A stretch of DNA of 64,000 nucleotides from Leuconostoc carnosum (GTDB lineage Bacteria; Bacillota; Bacilli; Lactobacillales; Lactobacillaceae): positions 46,965 through 110,964 of the forward strand of contig NZ_JACHGL010000007.1 of NCBI RefSeq assembly GCF_014207505.1, given 5' to 3'. The position numbers were made by a program, and so were the translations under genes. The notes below the pieces were generated by a model that worked only from the letters and a program-made list of their open reading frames with translations, was not told where the DNA came from and searched no databases. Below are positions 1-9,461 of this stretch, in pieces. Numbering within the stretch: the stretch's first letter is position 1; every line of letters starts with the position of its first letter.

Positions 1-202
1 TATGACCCCAATCATCGGGTATCAAGAAGCAGCAAAAATGGCAAAGGAATCGATTAAAACCGGTAAATCTTTGCGTCAAATTGCTCAAACAAGAAACTGT
101 TTCACACCTGATCAACTCGCACATATCTTCAGAATCGAAGATATCGTCATCAATGCACGAACCCCTGAACATGGTTTAGTGTTACGTGCACCGAAAAAGT
201 AA
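1..202 (+). CDS. Fumarase/aspartase-family lyase, C-terminal end (partial)
   Basis: Only the last 66 or so codons are inside the window; the gene starts before base 1. The visible part begins TPIIGYQEAAKMAKES and continues with TGKSLRQIA, the C-terminal helical domain of the class II fumarase / aspartate ammonia-lyase superfamily, which forms homotetramers and eliminates fumarate from malate or aspartate. The TGKS(L/V)R segment is nearer to aspartases than to fumarases, but the catalytic SS loop lies outside the window, so the substrate cannot be decided. A strong hairpin terminator follows about 70 bases after the TAA. No neighbour to the left can be seen. Confidence 0.75.
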   Translation, partial: MTPIIGYQEAAKMAKESIKTGKSLRQIAQTRNCFTPDQLAHIFRIEDIVINARTPEHGLVLRAPKK

Positions 203-272
203 GTAAATAATCTCACTTTTATAATTGACAATTGTGCTTTAGAATAAGTATGACAGTTATTCTAAAACGAGC

Positions 273-307
273 AAAAAGCAGGAAACCTACTAGGCTTCCT
301 GCTTTTT
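273..307. terminator. Bidirectional intrinsic terminator
   Basis: A perfect 12-bp inverted repeat (273-284 with 296-307) has an AAAAAGCAGG arm, an 11-base loop and a T-run on either strand. It can end the lyase transcript on + and the tRNA-Tyr/tRNA-Gln transcript on the minus strand. Confidence 0.85.
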
Positions 308-311
308 ATTA

Positions 312-383
312 TTGCCCCTGCTGGATTCGAACCAGCGCATAGCGGTACCAAAAACCACTGCCTTACCACTTGGCGAAGGGGCA
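312..383 (-). tRNA. tRNA-Gln (anticodon TTG)
   Basis: On the minus strand the 72 bases fold as a standard cloverleaf: acceptor TGCCCCT/AGGGGCA, D-stem GCC/GGC, anticodon stem GTGGT/ACCGC around loop TTTTGGT (anticodon TTG), T-arm GCTGG-TTCGAAT-CCAGC and discriminator A. CCA is not encoded. It lies 39 bases after tRNA-Tyr and is probably co-transcribed with it. Confidence 0.93.
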
Positions 384-422
384 ATAGTTAATTTATTTAG
401 CCGTTAACTATTATATCGGCTA

Positions 423-505
423 TGGGAGCGGTAGGATTCGAACCTACGAACCCGAAGGAACGGAGTTACAGTCCGTCGCGTTTAGCCAGACTTCGCTACA
501 CTCCC
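423..505 (-). tRNA. tRNA-Tyr (anticodon GTA)
   Basis: This is a class II tRNA on the minus strand: acceptor GGGAGTG/CGCTCCC, anticodon stem ACGGA/TCCGT around CTGTAAC (anticodon GTA), a long variable arm containing CCTTCGG, and T-arm GTAGG-TTCGAAT-CCTAC with discriminator A. CCA is not encoded. It is the first gene of a two-tRNA unit with tRNA-Gln. Confidence 0.93.
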
Positions 506-559
506 ATATCTCAAACAACTATATAATAATACCAAATTTTTCGAGACTTGGCAAGGGGT

Positions 560-1453
560 TTAATGAACTTTCTTCCAATTCTTTTTATATGAGTCACGAA
601 ATAAACCAAATACAGTCCACAAAGAAACAACAACAATTAACTTTTTCAATAATTCTGTATCTAGGCTGGTGAAAAACCGCGCTGCAGCAACCACACCTAG
701 TACGCCCCCAATTGCGACACCAGCAAATCCACGCCATGACACCCGATCCATTTTAATGACGTTCCACGCCGTGGTAGGCATAATTAAAGCAGCATCAAGC
801 ATCATAACAGGAAAAGCAATCGCTGGATTGACACCAACAAGTGAGAAGAAAATTAACTCTGGCGCATAGTTTCCTAACCCCATCGTCATTAAAATACCAA
901 TTCCAAAATTAAAAGCGATCCCAATAAATAATAACCAACCATGTAAACCATGTACGCTCATCGAATTACCCGACCCTGGATTAGTAAACATACGAACAAT
1001 CATAATAATGACGGCTATTAATAACGCACTCGCCATGACCCTTTGCACCGTGGGTGCATGCCAGTTCTTAGTAATGTGTGTCCCCACATAGGCGCCAACC
1101 ACAGCTGCTGTGGTCATCGGTATGAGTGTTAACAGTTCAACTTGAACGGCAGTTATAAAGAACAGTGCCTCCACCATAACTGGTATGGCGTGCATGGCAT
1201 TAAGCGTACCAGGCAGTTGCCTTTCATCCGGTACATAATTTGTTACACGGAATGCCGCCGTTGTGGTCGCAAAAGAACCAATGCCTAAGGTATCCCCAAA
1301 GTCCGTAAAAAATCCGATTACCATACCCAAACCAAAGCGTTGAAAAATCGGCTTTTTTTGCACTAAGTATGCTCGAGAAACTAAGATAACCATAAAGAAT
1401 AAGACGATTACTAATAACACTTGAATTATTAGTAAAACTATTTTTTCATTCAT
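560..1453 (-). CDS. TauE/SafE-family membrane permease
   Basis: The 297-residue protein is almost entirely hydrophobic, with about eight membrane segments beginning at residues 5-27, and carries the glycine-rich GMVIGFFTDFGDTLGIGSF segment typical of the TauE/SafE (DUF81) family near residues 42-60. Members move sulfite, sulfoacetate or other small organic anions across the cytoplasmic membrane; the substrate here is not known. The second half repeats the pattern (LMTMGLGNYAPELIF), consistent with the family's internal duplication. It is transcribed toward the tRNA genes with no obvious operon partner. Lactic acid bacteria commonly carry such an orphan TauE protein. Confidence 0.8.
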   Translation of the reverse strand: MNEKIVLLIIQVLLVIVLFFMVILVSRAYLVQKKPIFQRFGLGMVIGFFTDFGDTLGIGSFATTTAAFRVTNYVPDERQLPGTLNAMHAIPVMVEALFFITAVQVELLTLIPMTTAAVVGAYVGTHITKNWHAPTVQRVMASALLIAVIIMIVRMFTNPGSGNSMSVHGLHGWLLFIGIAFNFGIGILMTMGLGNYAPELIFFSLVGVNPAIAFPVMMLDAALIMPTTAWNVIKMDRVSWRGFAGVAIGGVLGVVAAARFFTSLDTELLKKLIVVVSLWTVFGLFRDSYKKNWKKVH

Positions 1454-1559
1454 TCTACTTCACTCTTTTCAACAAATCAATACGTCATATTATATCAAAT
1501 TTATACCTCTGTTTGCCTCTTGAGTCATATTCTTTTTTAAAAGTACCAAAAACAAGCAC

Positions 1560-1599
1560 ATTAAAAATGCCATGTTGTGAAAAACATGACATTTTTAAT
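1560..1599 (-). terminator. Terminator downstream of pepO
   Basis: A 17-bp stem with one mismatch (1560-1576 with 1583-1599) and a short loop lies 30 bases after the pepO stop. The arms contain A/T runs that give a U-rich 3' side on the minus strand. Confidence 0.75.
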
Positions 1600-1631
1600 G
1601 ACTTATGAACAAATTTATTTTGGAAGCAATA

Positions 1632-3527
1632 TCACCAAATAGTCACACGATTCTCAGGGTCGCGCCACATGCCATCCTTGGGCGTAACCTTGAAGGTTTC
1701 GAAAAAGTCATCAAAGTTTTTTACCTGAACATTAACACGTAATTTTGCAGGACCATGAACATCAGCTGAGGTCAGTAATTTCATATACTCTGGTCTTGCT
1801 TTCATACGCCAAATTGTTGCCCAACTTAAGAAAAATGATTCTGATGAAAAATCTTTCTCCAATTTTGCTGCTGCTAGAGCTGCTGCGAGGCCACCAAGAT
1901 CAGCAACATTTTCAGACACTGTCAGTTCACCATTAACTTTAGCACCATATGAGTCTAGGCCATCAAATTGGTCAACAACTTTTTGAGTACGCTCTTTAAA
2001 GGCAGCATAATCTGCGTCGGTCCACCAATTATTTAAGCTCCCAAATTCATCAAAAGAGGCACCGTTAGTATCAAACGCATGTGAAATTTCGTGAGCGATC
2101 ACACTGCCAATACCACCATAATTTGCTGATGATGATTGCTCTAAACTATAGAATGGTGCTTGCAAAATAGCTGCCGGAAAAACAATTTGATTTTGTTGTG
2201 GATCATAATAGGCATTTACCAAATGAGCGCCCATGTGCCACTCGCTACGGTCAACAGGTTGATGCCATTTTGACCATTGGTAAGCCACTTCTATTTTTCT
2301 AAATTTAGTTGCCGTTTCAAATAACGTTTCTCCAGACAGAACCTTTTTCTCTTTTAAACGGGTTGGTACTTTTTCAGGATAACCAATGTGAGGCACAATA
2401 GTATCTAATTTAACTACTGCTTTGTCGCGTGTCTCTGGTGCCAACCATGTAGCGGCTGTCAAGCGTGATTTATAAACATCAATCATCGTTGCAACCTTAG
2501 TTTCAACATCAGCTTTTGCCTCAGATGAGAATTTTTGGCTCGCATAATATAGACCAACAGCCTGATTAAATTCACCATTTGCTAAGTAAAAAGCAGCTTT
2601 TTGGTTACTGCGTGCTTCAGGTAAGCCAGTTAGTACTCGTACATACGCACCACCTAATACGCGTACCTCTTCTGAAAGATATTCTGTAAACTGATTAACC
2701 AAGTTTACTAATAAGCGTGCTCGCAATAATGGCCAAGCCGCCTCCGTATAAAATTGTGCAGACGCCTGCCAAAAACGTTCTTCTGGTACAATCACAAAGT
2801 CAGGCTTTTCACCCACCAGTACCTCGAGCATCTCAGTTAATGGTAATTCTGGTGTTAATTGTGCAAAATCATCCCATTGATATGGATGGTAAAGATCTGC
2901 ATATTTTGAGCTTTCTTCATTACTCAAGACAACTTGAGACACACGTGCATCTAATTCAAGGTATTTATCCAATAAATCCGCGACTTCATCTGCCGTAAAG
3001 CCAAACTTAGGTAGCAAAGCCTCTTGCTCTGCACGGAAAGCAGCTAAGAGTTGTGGTCCTTGTTCATTATCTGACGCGTAATATGTTGTATCTGGTAAAA
3101 TCAAAGACAATCCACCAGCCCACAATACGTTCCGACGCGCGTCTTTGAAATCTGGTGCAATTTCAAATGGCAATGCATTAGGTAATCCCGCTTTTTCTAA
3201 AGTGACGATATGACTGGCAAAATCAGCTAGAGAGGTATACTGCTTATACTGTTTGATCAATTCCTTCACTGGTTGCGTACCAATCTTGTTACGCGTCTCG
3301 ATGTCCGATGCTAATTGATGATATTTAATGAAATTATCTAAAATCGGATTATTTTTAGGTAGATTTTTGCCTTGTAACCAATCACTAGTAGTAGACAATA
3401 ACCATTTCTCAATGTCATCAGCTAAATCATTAAATCCACCTGTACTGGTTTTATCATTAGGAATAACAGCCGTGCTTTGCCATTCGCCGTTGACGCTTTC
3501 ATAAAAATCATCTTGTAGTCTTGTCAT
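1632..3527 (-). CDS. pepO: Neutral endopeptidase PepO (M13 family)
   Basis: This 631-residue zinc metallopeptidase of the neprilysin family cuts oligopeptides inside the cell after uptake. The zinc site is the HEISH motif at residues 479-483, with the third ligand in ENVADLGG (Glu539, Asp543). The C-terminal RVTIW ending is characteristic of M13 enzymes, and the length matches lactococcal PepO. No signal peptide is present, so it is cytoplasmic. It follows oppF at a distance of about 100 bases, the same functional pairing as the lactococcal opp-pepO locus, but a hairpin separates the two and a TATAAT-like box precedes pepO, so it may also have its own promoter. Confidence 0.95.
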   Translation of the reverse strand: MTRLQDDFYESVNGEWQSTAVIPNDKTSTGGFNDLADDIEKWLLSTTSDWLQGKNLPKNNPILDNFIKYHQLASDIETRNKIGTQPVKELIKQYKQYTSLADFASHIVTLEKAGLPNALPFEIAPDFKDARRNVLWAGGLSLILPDTTYYASDNEQGPQLLAAFRAEQEALLPKFGFTADEVADLLDKYLELDARVSQVVLSNEESSKYADLYHPYQWDDFAQLTPELPLTEMLEVLVGEKPDFVIVPEERFWQASAQFYTEAAWPLLRARLLVNLVNQFTEYLSEEVRVLGGAYVRVLTGLPEARSNQKAAFYLANGEFNQAVGLYYASQKFSSEAKADVETKVATMIDVYKSRLTAATWLAPETRDKAVVKLDTIVPHIGYPEKVPTRLKEKKVLSGETLFETATKFRKIEVAYQWSKWHQPVDRSEWHMGAHLVNAYYDPQQNQIVFPAAILQAPFYSLEQSSSANYGGIGSVIAHEISHAFDTNGASFDEFGSLNNWWTDADYAAFKERTQKVVDQFDGLDSYGAKVNGELTVSENVADLGGLAAALAAAKLEKDFSSESFFLSWATIWRMKARPEYMKLLTSADVHGPAKLRVNVQVKNFDDFFETFKVTPKDGMWRDPENRVTIW

Positions 3528-3584
3528 TAATTGGCTTCTTTCTCATTTTTTACTAATATAAATTATACACAATTTTTATAAAAA

Positions 3585-3611
3585 AATCGAACATCTAATA
3601 GATGTTCGATT
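3585..3611 (-). terminator. Terminator between oppF and pepO
   Basis: A perfect 12-bp stem (3585-3596 with 3600-3611) has a 3-base loop and is followed on the minus strand by a run of seven T. It lies just after the oppF stop, so pepO expression needs read-through or its own start. Confidence 0.85.
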
Positions 3612-3624
3612 AATATACTCACGT

Positions 3625-4560
3625 TTACTTTTGTTGATTTTTATAAACTGAAACTTCTTCTGGTGTTGCCAAAACAAAGTGCCCAGGATTTATTTCAACC
3701 ATCTGGCGTTCCTTGCCGTCTGTTTCGATGCTAGCATCATATTCAATATGTTGACGCATGCTTTCAACTTCTGGATCTGGCACAGGAATAGCTGATAACA
3801 AGCTTTTCGTGTAGGGATGCAATGGGTGATTATAGACAGCATCAGCCGTCCCGATCTCAAGTAATTTACCCCAATGCATGACACCAATACGATCAGAAAT
3901 ATATTTCACCATTGACAAATCATGCGCAATGAAGAGATACGTTAAAGAGTGCTCTGTTTGCAACTCTTTCATCAAATTAACAACTTGAGCTTGAATAGAT
4001 ACATCCAAAGCTGAAATCGGTTCATCTGCAATAATGAATTTTGGATCTACTGCTAAAGCACGCGCAATACCAATACGTTGCCGCTGACCACCTGAAAATT
4101 CATGTGGATAACGCGTTGCATGATCTTTGTTTAAACCAACCAAATCTAACAAATGTTGCACTTTGGCATCACGTTCTGCCTTATTTTTTGCTAGTTTATT
4201 GATATCAATACCTTCAGCAATAATGTCACGTACCTTCATACGACCATTTAAACTGGCTTGTGGATCTTGGAAAATCATCTGTGCATCTTTACGAAATTCA
4301 GATAGATGTTTATGCTTTAGATGTGTCACGTCTTGACCATCAAATAGAATTTGACCAGCAGTTGGTTCGTATAACTTCAAAATAGCACGACCAATTGTTG
4401 TTTTTCCAGAGCCTGACTCACCAACTAATCCAAAAACTTCACCTTCATAAATATCAAAACTAACATGATCAATGGCACGAACTTCATTTGATTTACCTTG
4501 GTTAAAGTACAGTTGCAAATCTTTCAGTTCAACTAACTTCTTTGGTGTTTCATCCATCAT
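3625..4560 (-). CDS. oppF: Oligopeptide ABC transporter ATP-binding protein OppF
   Basis: One of the two ATPases that power peptide import. Walker A GESGSGKT is at residues 47-54, the signature FSGGQRQR near 155-162 and Walker B FIIADE at 175-180, with the OppF-type C-terminal extension (residues about 240-311). The ATG at 4560 is chosen because AGGAG sits 8 bases upstream and the start overlaps the oppD stop as ATGA, giving 311 residues; longer readings would run back into oppD. It is the last gene of the oppABCDF cluster and is followed by a terminator. Confidence 0.95.
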   Translation of the reverse strand: MMDETPKKLVELKDLQLYFNQGKSNEVRAIDHVSFDIYEGEVFGLVGESGSGKTTIGRAILKLYEPTAGQILFDGQDVTHLKHKHLSEFRKDAQMIFQDPQASLNGRMKVRDIIAEGIDINKLAKNKAERDAKVQHLLDLVGLNKDHATRYPHEFSGGQRQRIGIARALAVDPKFIIADEPISALDVSIQAQVVNLMKELQTEHSLTYLFIAHDLSMVKYISDRIGVMHWGKLLEIGTADAVYNHPLHPYTKSLLSAIPVPDPEVESMRQHIEYDASIETDGKERQMVEINPGHFVLATPEEVSVYKNQQK

Positions 4561-5612
4561 GCTTGAGACTCCTGTTCTTGCATTTCTCGCCAATGTGCCC
4601 AACGCTTTTGAATTTTTACAGGCGGTGTCACCTTTGGTGCCCGTTCATCAAGTAGCCAAGTAGCAGCATAATGTGTATCACTCACACGGAAAAATGGTGG
4701 TTCTTCTTTAGAATCAATTGCCAATGCATAGGCATTACGTGATGCAAAAGCATCACCTTTTGGCGGTTCCAATAAGTCAGGAGGCGTTCCGGGAATAGCT
4801 TGAAGCCCACCTTGCTGTGTATCAGTTGTTGGCATCGAATTTAACAATCCCCAAGTATACGGATGTTGGGGATTGAAGAAAATTTCATCCACAGTACCAT
4901 ACTCAACAATTTTACCAGCATACATAACAGCAACACGATTGGCCATACCAGCAACAACACCCAAATCATGGGTAATAAAAATAATTGAACTACCAGTATC
5001 TTTCTGCAATGTTTTCATTAAGTTCAGAATTTGCGCTTGAATTGTAACGTCTAGAGCGGTGGTAGGTTCATCAGCAATCAGTATTTCTGGATCAGCAGCC
5101 AGAGCAATAGCGACTACCGCACGCTGACGCATACCACCAGACCATTGATGCGGATAATCGTTGATATGCTCTTCCGAGTCAGGAATACCAACACCCTTCA
5201 TCAGTTCCAAAGCACGTTTTAGCGCATCTTCTTTTTTCATATTCCGATGTTTTATCAAAGGCTCGGCAATTTGCATACCGATTTTCATCGTTGGATCTAA
5301 ACTCGTCATAGGATCTTGAAAAATCATGGCAATTTCATTACCACGAACTGATTGCCAATCTGACTCCGTCAAATCCAATAAATTACGATCTTTAAATATT
5401 AATCTTGAATTGTCTGGAATCAAAGCATTTTTAGCATTTAGTCCCATTAATGTTTTTGTCGTCACCGACTTACCTGATCCTGACTCACCAACAATTGCCA
5501 ATGTCTCACCCTGATTAAGATCAAATGATACATCACGAATTGCTTGTACAGTCCCTGCATACGTATTAAAATTCACATGCAAATTTTCAACTTTTAAAAT
5601 TGGGTTACTCAT
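4557..5612 (-). CDS. oppD: Oligopeptide ABC transporter ATP-binding protein OppD
   Basis: The other ATPase of the Opp importer, 351 residues. Walker A GESGSGKS is at 42-49, the signature SGGMRQR at 157-163 and Walker B ILIADE at 176-181, followed by the peptide-transporter C-terminal domain. The ATG at 5612 has AGAGGTG at a good distance; a GTG three codons earlier abuts the ribosome site and is unlikely. It overlaps oppF by four bases (translational coupling) and starts 14 bases after oppC. Together OppD and OppF form the cytoplasmic ATPase pair under the OppBC channel. Confidence 0.95.
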   Translation of the reverse strand: MSNPILKVENLHVNFNTYAGTVQAIRDVSFDLNQGETLAIVGESGSGKSVTTKTLMGLNAKNALIPDNSRLIFKDRNLLDLTESDWQSVRGNEIAMIFQDPMTSLDPTMKIGMQIAEPLIKHRNMKKEDALKRALELMKGVGIPDSEEHINDYPHQWSGGMRQRAVVAIALAADPEILIADEPTTALDVTIQAQILNLMKTLQKDTGSSIIFITHDLGVVAGMANRVAVMYAGKIVEYGTVDEIFFNPQHPYTWGLLNSMPTTDTQQGGLQAIPGTPPDLLEPPKGDAFASRNAYALAIDSKEEPPFFRVSDTHYAATWLLDERAPKVTPPVKIQKRWAHWREMQEQESQA

Positions 5613-5626
5613 AATCTGCACACCTC

Positions 5627-6658
5627 TTAATCTTCACTCGCACGGGGGTCAAAAGCATCACGTAAGCCGTCACCCAACAGGATAAAGGCCAATGATACTA
5701 AGACCAGCATAGCAGACGGAATTAATACTTGATAAGGATAGAATTGCAGCATTGACGAGGCATCCGAAATCAATGAACCCAATGATGCAGTTGGTGGCTT
5801 AACGCCCAAGTTAATCGCTGACAAAACCGCTTCAAACATAATAGCAGTCGGTACTGTCATCATAATTTGAACAATAATTGTACCAGCCATATTTGGAATC
5901 AAATGTTTAATAGCAATTTTAAATGAACTTTCACCAAGTGATTTGGCTGCCAAGACGTAGTCACGTTCTTTTAATGTTAACGTCATGTTACGAACTTGTC
6001 GTGCCATACCCAGCCAGCCTGTCATGGCAATCGCTAAAATAATAGATAGTACACCACCACCAAGTACTAACCCTAACATCGTTACAATAATCAAATTAGG
6101 GACAGATGACAAAATTTCAATAATACGCTGCATCACATTATCAACCCAGCCACCTTTCCAACCAGAAAGGACACCATAGGCCACACCAACTAATAAGTCA
6201 ATGAATGTCGCCACTAAGGCAACTAACAATGAAATACGCAATCCTACAGTGACACGTTTAGCTAATGAACGACCGATATTATCTGTTCCCAAAATAAATT
6301 TTTCGCTTTTAGGTACATTTTGTGAAGCATACACATCAGTTGAAGTTGTATCACCAGGTGCTTTGATTTGACCACTCCATCCAGGAATAGGTAATCCGGA
6401 TTTAGGTGGCAAATTTTTATAAACACCTACTTTATCGGAATTAAATGAATTCGCTTGCTGCTGTGGCATAACAAAGTTTGACACAAAAGCGAATGCCAAA
6501 ATGAATGCTAGGAACCACAATGAAATGACTGCCAGCTTATTGAGCTTAAGTCGACGCCAAGCATCTTGCCAAAATGACAAGGCAGGCTTAGCAATATGTT
6601 CGTTGGCTTCAGAATCCTGTGCGCCAACAATAACAAAATCTTGAGTATTTGCTGCCAT
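5627..6658 (-). CDS. oppC: Oligopeptide ABC transporter permease OppC
   Basis: A 343-residue inner-membrane permease. A cytoplasmic N-terminus of about 40 residues precedes the first membrane helix (residues 43-65), followed by a soluble external loop and five more helices. The EAA coupling loop is visible in the segment LAAKSLGESSFKIAIKHLIP. The start has AAGGAGG eight bases upstream. It sits 11 bases after oppB and is co-transcribed with it; OppB and OppC form the channel that accepts peptides from OppA. Domain order and length are normal for the DppC/OppC family. Confidence 0.93.
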   Translation of the reverse strand: MAANTQDFVIVGAQDSEANEHIAKPALSFWQDAWRRLKLNKLAVISLWFLAFILAFAFVSNFVMPQQQANSFNSDKVGVYKNLPPKSGLPIPGWSGQIKAPGDTTSTDVYASQNVPKSEKFILGTDNIGRSLAKRVTVGLRISLLVALVATFIDLLVGVAYGVLSGWKGGWVDNVMQRIIEILSSVPNLIIVTMLGLVLGGGVLSIILAIAMTGWLGMARQVRNMTLTLKERDYVLAAKSLGESSFKIAIKHLIPNMAGTIIVQIMMTVPTAIMFEAVLSAINLGVKPPTASLGSLISDASSMLQFYPYQVLIPSAMLVLVSLAFILLGDGLRDAFDPRASED

Positions 6659-6669
6659 TATAGGCCTCC

Positions 6670-7587
6670 TTATTGCAAACGGACACGCGGATCAATAATC
6701 GCTGTCAAAATATCCGTAATCAAAATCATTACCATTAGCATAGCTGCATACACAACCGTTGTTCCCATGATAACTGGAAAATCTTTTGAAGGAATTGACA
6801 AAACAAATTGTTGTCCAATACCAGGAATTGAGAAAATTTGCTCAATCAATGTTGAACCGGTTAATAACCCGGCTGCCATTGGACCAATTAATGTCAATAC
6901 CGGAATCATTGAATTACGATATGCGTGTTTATTTACAATTTCTTTAGGGCTCAAACCTTTCGCTTTAGCCAATTGCACATAATCAGAACTCAATGCTTCA
7001 ATCATTTCTGAACGAACAAATCGTGTGGTTACTGCTGCTGGGCTCACGGCTAAGGCAATAGTTGGCAAAATAGATTGTGAAAATGAGTCTCCCCACCCAG
7101 ATACTGGGAACAGAGGCCATTTAAATCCAAACAAATAAACCAAGACAATTCCTAAAATAAAACTAGGCACCGAAATACCAAGTGTTGAAACAATACCCAG
7201 AGTGCCATCTATTTTGTTGTTTTTATTACGCGCTGACGCTGCACCCATAATAAGTCCAGCAATGACACCAACAACTAAAGCCTGTGCGCCTAATTGAGCA
7301 GACACTGGCAAGCGTTGTCCGATCAGCATGCTAACCGACTGGTTTTGGTATTGAAATGAGGTACCAAAATCACCGTGTAATGCACCAACTAAATAATTCC
7401 AATATTGCTGCCAAAGTGGCAAATCTAATCCATATGTTGTTTTTAATTGTGCCAATGCTTCAGGTGTTAGTTTAGGATTATTAAACGGCGTACCTGGCAT
7501 GATCTGCATCAAGAAAAACGTTACTGTAATCACTAAGAAAAGTGTAAAAAGCAGAAGTGCTAGTCTTTTTAAAATATATTTCCACAT
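6670..7587 (-). CDS. oppB: Oligopeptide ABC transporter permease OppB
   Basis: A 305-residue permease with six predicted membrane helices, starting with the family-typical N-terminus WKYILKRLALLLFTLFLV and the LPLWQQYWNYL loop. The EAA loop reads QLAKAKGLSPKEIVNKHAYRN. It is the partner of OppC in the peptide channel. The gene begins about 85 bases after oppA, and a perfect hairpin lies in that gap, which probably makes oppA mRNA more abundant than the rest of the operon. Confidence 0.93.
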   Translation of the reverse strand: MWKYILKRLALLLFTLFLVITVTFFLMQIMPGTPFNNPKLTPEALAQLKTTYGLDLPLWQQYWNYLVGALHGDFGTSFQYQNQSVSMLIGQRLPVSAQLGAQALVVGVIAGLIMGAASARNKNNKIDGTLGIVSTLGISVPSFILGIVLVYLFGFKWPLFPVSGWGDSFSQSILPTIALAVSPAAVTTRFVRSEMIEALSSDYVQLAKAKGLSPKEIVNKHAYRNSMIPVLTLIGPMAAGLLTGSTLIEQIFSIPGIGQQFVLSIPSKDFPVIMGTTVVYAAMLMVMILITDILTAIIDPRVRLQ

Positions 7588-7608
7588 GTGTATGACTTCC
7601 TATAACAA

Positions 7609-7638
7609 AATAAGAATTAACTTGCGTCAATTCTTATT
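7609..7638 (-). terminator. Intra-operon hairpin between oppA and oppB
   Basis: A perfect 10-bp inverted repeat (AATAAGAATT, 7609-7618 with 7629-7638) is followed on the minus strand by TTGTTATA. The stem is AT-rich, so it is more likely a partial attenuator or mRNA-end stabiliser than a full terminator, as is usual behind binding-protein genes. Confidence 0.55.
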
Positions 7639-7671
7639 ACTGAATTCAATGTAAACTAATAGTAGCAAATT

Positions 7672-9309
7672 TTACTTTTTAACAGCTGACTTCCAGTCCT
7701 GATTCAATCCTGTCGTATTCAAAATAATACCTGATACATCAGGATTTTGTAGTGAATAGCCTGAACGGAAGTACAATGGATTAAAGTTATTGTCTTTCAA
7801 TAAGGCAGCTTCAGCATCCTTATAATTCTTATCGCGAGCAGATGGATTTAATGCATTTGTTGATTCTGCTTCTTTAACGGCCGTATTATATGCTTCATTT
7901 TTGAACTGACCATTATTGTTTGATGCACCTGACTTAAAGATGTCATAATACGTTGATCCTTCAGGATAGTCACCACCCCATAATGAAACTACAATGTCAA
8001 AATTCTGAGATTGTGAATCCTTGATACGTTGTGAAAATGGTACAAACTTTTGGTTAATTTTCAAACCTGGTAACGCCTTTTCCCATGAACCCTGCAAGTA
8101 ATCCAATGTTGATTTGGCAGCTGGTGAATCAGCATCAGAGGTAATGGTAAAGGTTGCTTTTGTTTCGCCTAATTCTTTCAGGCCTTCTTCGAAAGCCTTT
8201 TTAGCTGCAGTTGCATCGAATTTATATCCAGGCGCTACATACTTCGCTAGATCTTCTCCAGATGTTGTCTTAGCTAGCCCTTCTGGTGCCAAACCAGTAG
8301 CTGCCGTTGAAATACCTGATGTCACTTGATTCGTTAACTCTTTACGATTAGTTGCAAGGTTTAGAGCTTCACGAATTTTAGCATTAGATAAGAATTTATT
8401 TTTTCCAGTTTGATTATATTGTAAGTACGCTGCTGTAGCTTCGGGTGCCTTAACAACATCTTTATTGTTCTTGTTAGCATTATACAATTCTGGTGTATTA
8501 GCAATTGACACGCGATCAATCTTACCTTGCTTGTAAAGCTGAACTGCCGTGTCTGGCTTTTGAACAACTTGAACATCAACTTGCTTTGTCTTGACATTCT
8601 TGGCATCCCAATAGTTATCATTCTTAACTAGTTTAAATTTGTTATTAGTACCATTCCAGCCTTCAACCTTATATGGCCCTGAATACAGTGAAGTTGCTGC
8701 TGTTGTAGCATATTTTTTGCCTTCTTTATTTACAAAACTCTCTTTTTGTGGCATAAAATTAGAAAAAGTCAATAAATATTCAAACTGAGGCAGGGGACGT
8801 TCTAAATTAAATGTAATTGTATTACCCTTGGCAGTAACACCAAGAGTGTCAACATCACCCTTACCACCCGCAATCTTATCAGCATTCTGGACACCTGAAG
8901 CTAGATAAGCATATTGTGATGCAGTCTTTGGATCAACGATACGTTGCCATGAATACACGAAGTCTTTAGCTGTCAACTTTGATCCATCAGACCATTTCAA
9001 ATTGTCTTTTAAAACAACTGTATAAGTTAAACCATCTTTTGAATGCTTCACAGATTTAGCTAATTCAGGCTGTGCATCGCCCTTTTTGTCCACGCGCATC
9101 AAGTTAGCGCCTGAGTTACCAATGATTGTTCCAGAATAAGTATCAGTATTCTTAGAAATATCCAATGTTTGAATAGGTGTTGGTAACTGGAACGACAAGT
9201 TCTTATTATTAGAAGACCCTGAGCCACCCCAAAGTCCTGCTGCACGTGTGCCACCAACGACAACAACAACTGCTGCTGCGCCGATAGCAACTTTTTTCCA
9301 TGTATCCAT
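7672..9309 (-). CDS. oppA: Oligopeptide-binding protein OppA
   Basis: A 545-residue solute-binding protein of family SBP_bac_5 that captures peptides outside the cell for OppBCDF. The family segments LAKSVKHSKDGLTYTVVLKDN and WSDGSKLTAKDFVYSW are clear near residues 80-125. The N-terminus has a Lys pair and a hydrophobic stretch (residues 7-26) but no cysteine, so the usual lipobox is absent; it must be held by an uncleaved helix or be released. GGGAGG lies 9 bases before the ATG. It is the first gene of oppABCDF and has its own promoter at 9358-9386. Confidence 0.93.
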   Translation of the reverse strand: MDTWKKVAIGAAAVVVVVGGTRAAGLWGGSGSSNNKNLSFQLPTPIQTLDISKNTDTYSGTIIGNSGANLMRVDKKGDAQPELAKSVKHSKDGLTYTVVLKDNLKWSDGSKLTAKDFVYSWQRIVDPKTASQYAYLASGVQNADKIAGGKGDVDTLGVTAKGNTITFNLERPLPQFEYLLTFSNFMPQKESFVNKEGKKYATTAATSLYSGPYKVEGWNGTNNKFKLVKNDNYWDAKNVKTKQVDVQVVQKPDTAVQLYKQGKIDRVSIANTPELYNANKNNKDVVKAPEATAAYLQYNQTGKNKFLSNAKIREALNLATNRKELTNQVTSGISTAATGLAPEGLAKTTSGEDLAKYVAPGYKFDATAAKKAFEEGLKELGETKATFTITSDADSPAAKSTLDYLQGSWEKALPGLKINQKFVPFSQRIKDSQSQNFDIVVSLWGGDYPEGSTYYDIFKSGASNNNGQFKNEAYNTAVKEAESTNALNPSARDKNYKDAEAALLKDNNFNPLYFRSGYSLQNPDVSGIILNTTGLNQDWKSAVKK

Positions 9310-9357
9310 GTTTTATATCCTCCCGAGATATGAGTAAATCCTTACTATGTAAAAACA

Positions 9358-9386
9358 AGTATACTATTTTTTATTGCCATATACAA
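9358..9386 (-). promoter_or_regulatory. Promoter of oppA
   Basis: On the minus strand, TTGTAT (9381-9386) and TATACT (9358-9363) are separated by exactly 17 bases, about 50 bases upstream of the oppA start. No operator-like repeat is obvious next to it. Confidence 0.65.
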
Positions 9387-9461
9387 CTCATTATGTGTTT
9401 ATTCTTATAAAAGTTATCACACGTTCATAATATACTCTTAATAAAATATTTTACAATGACT

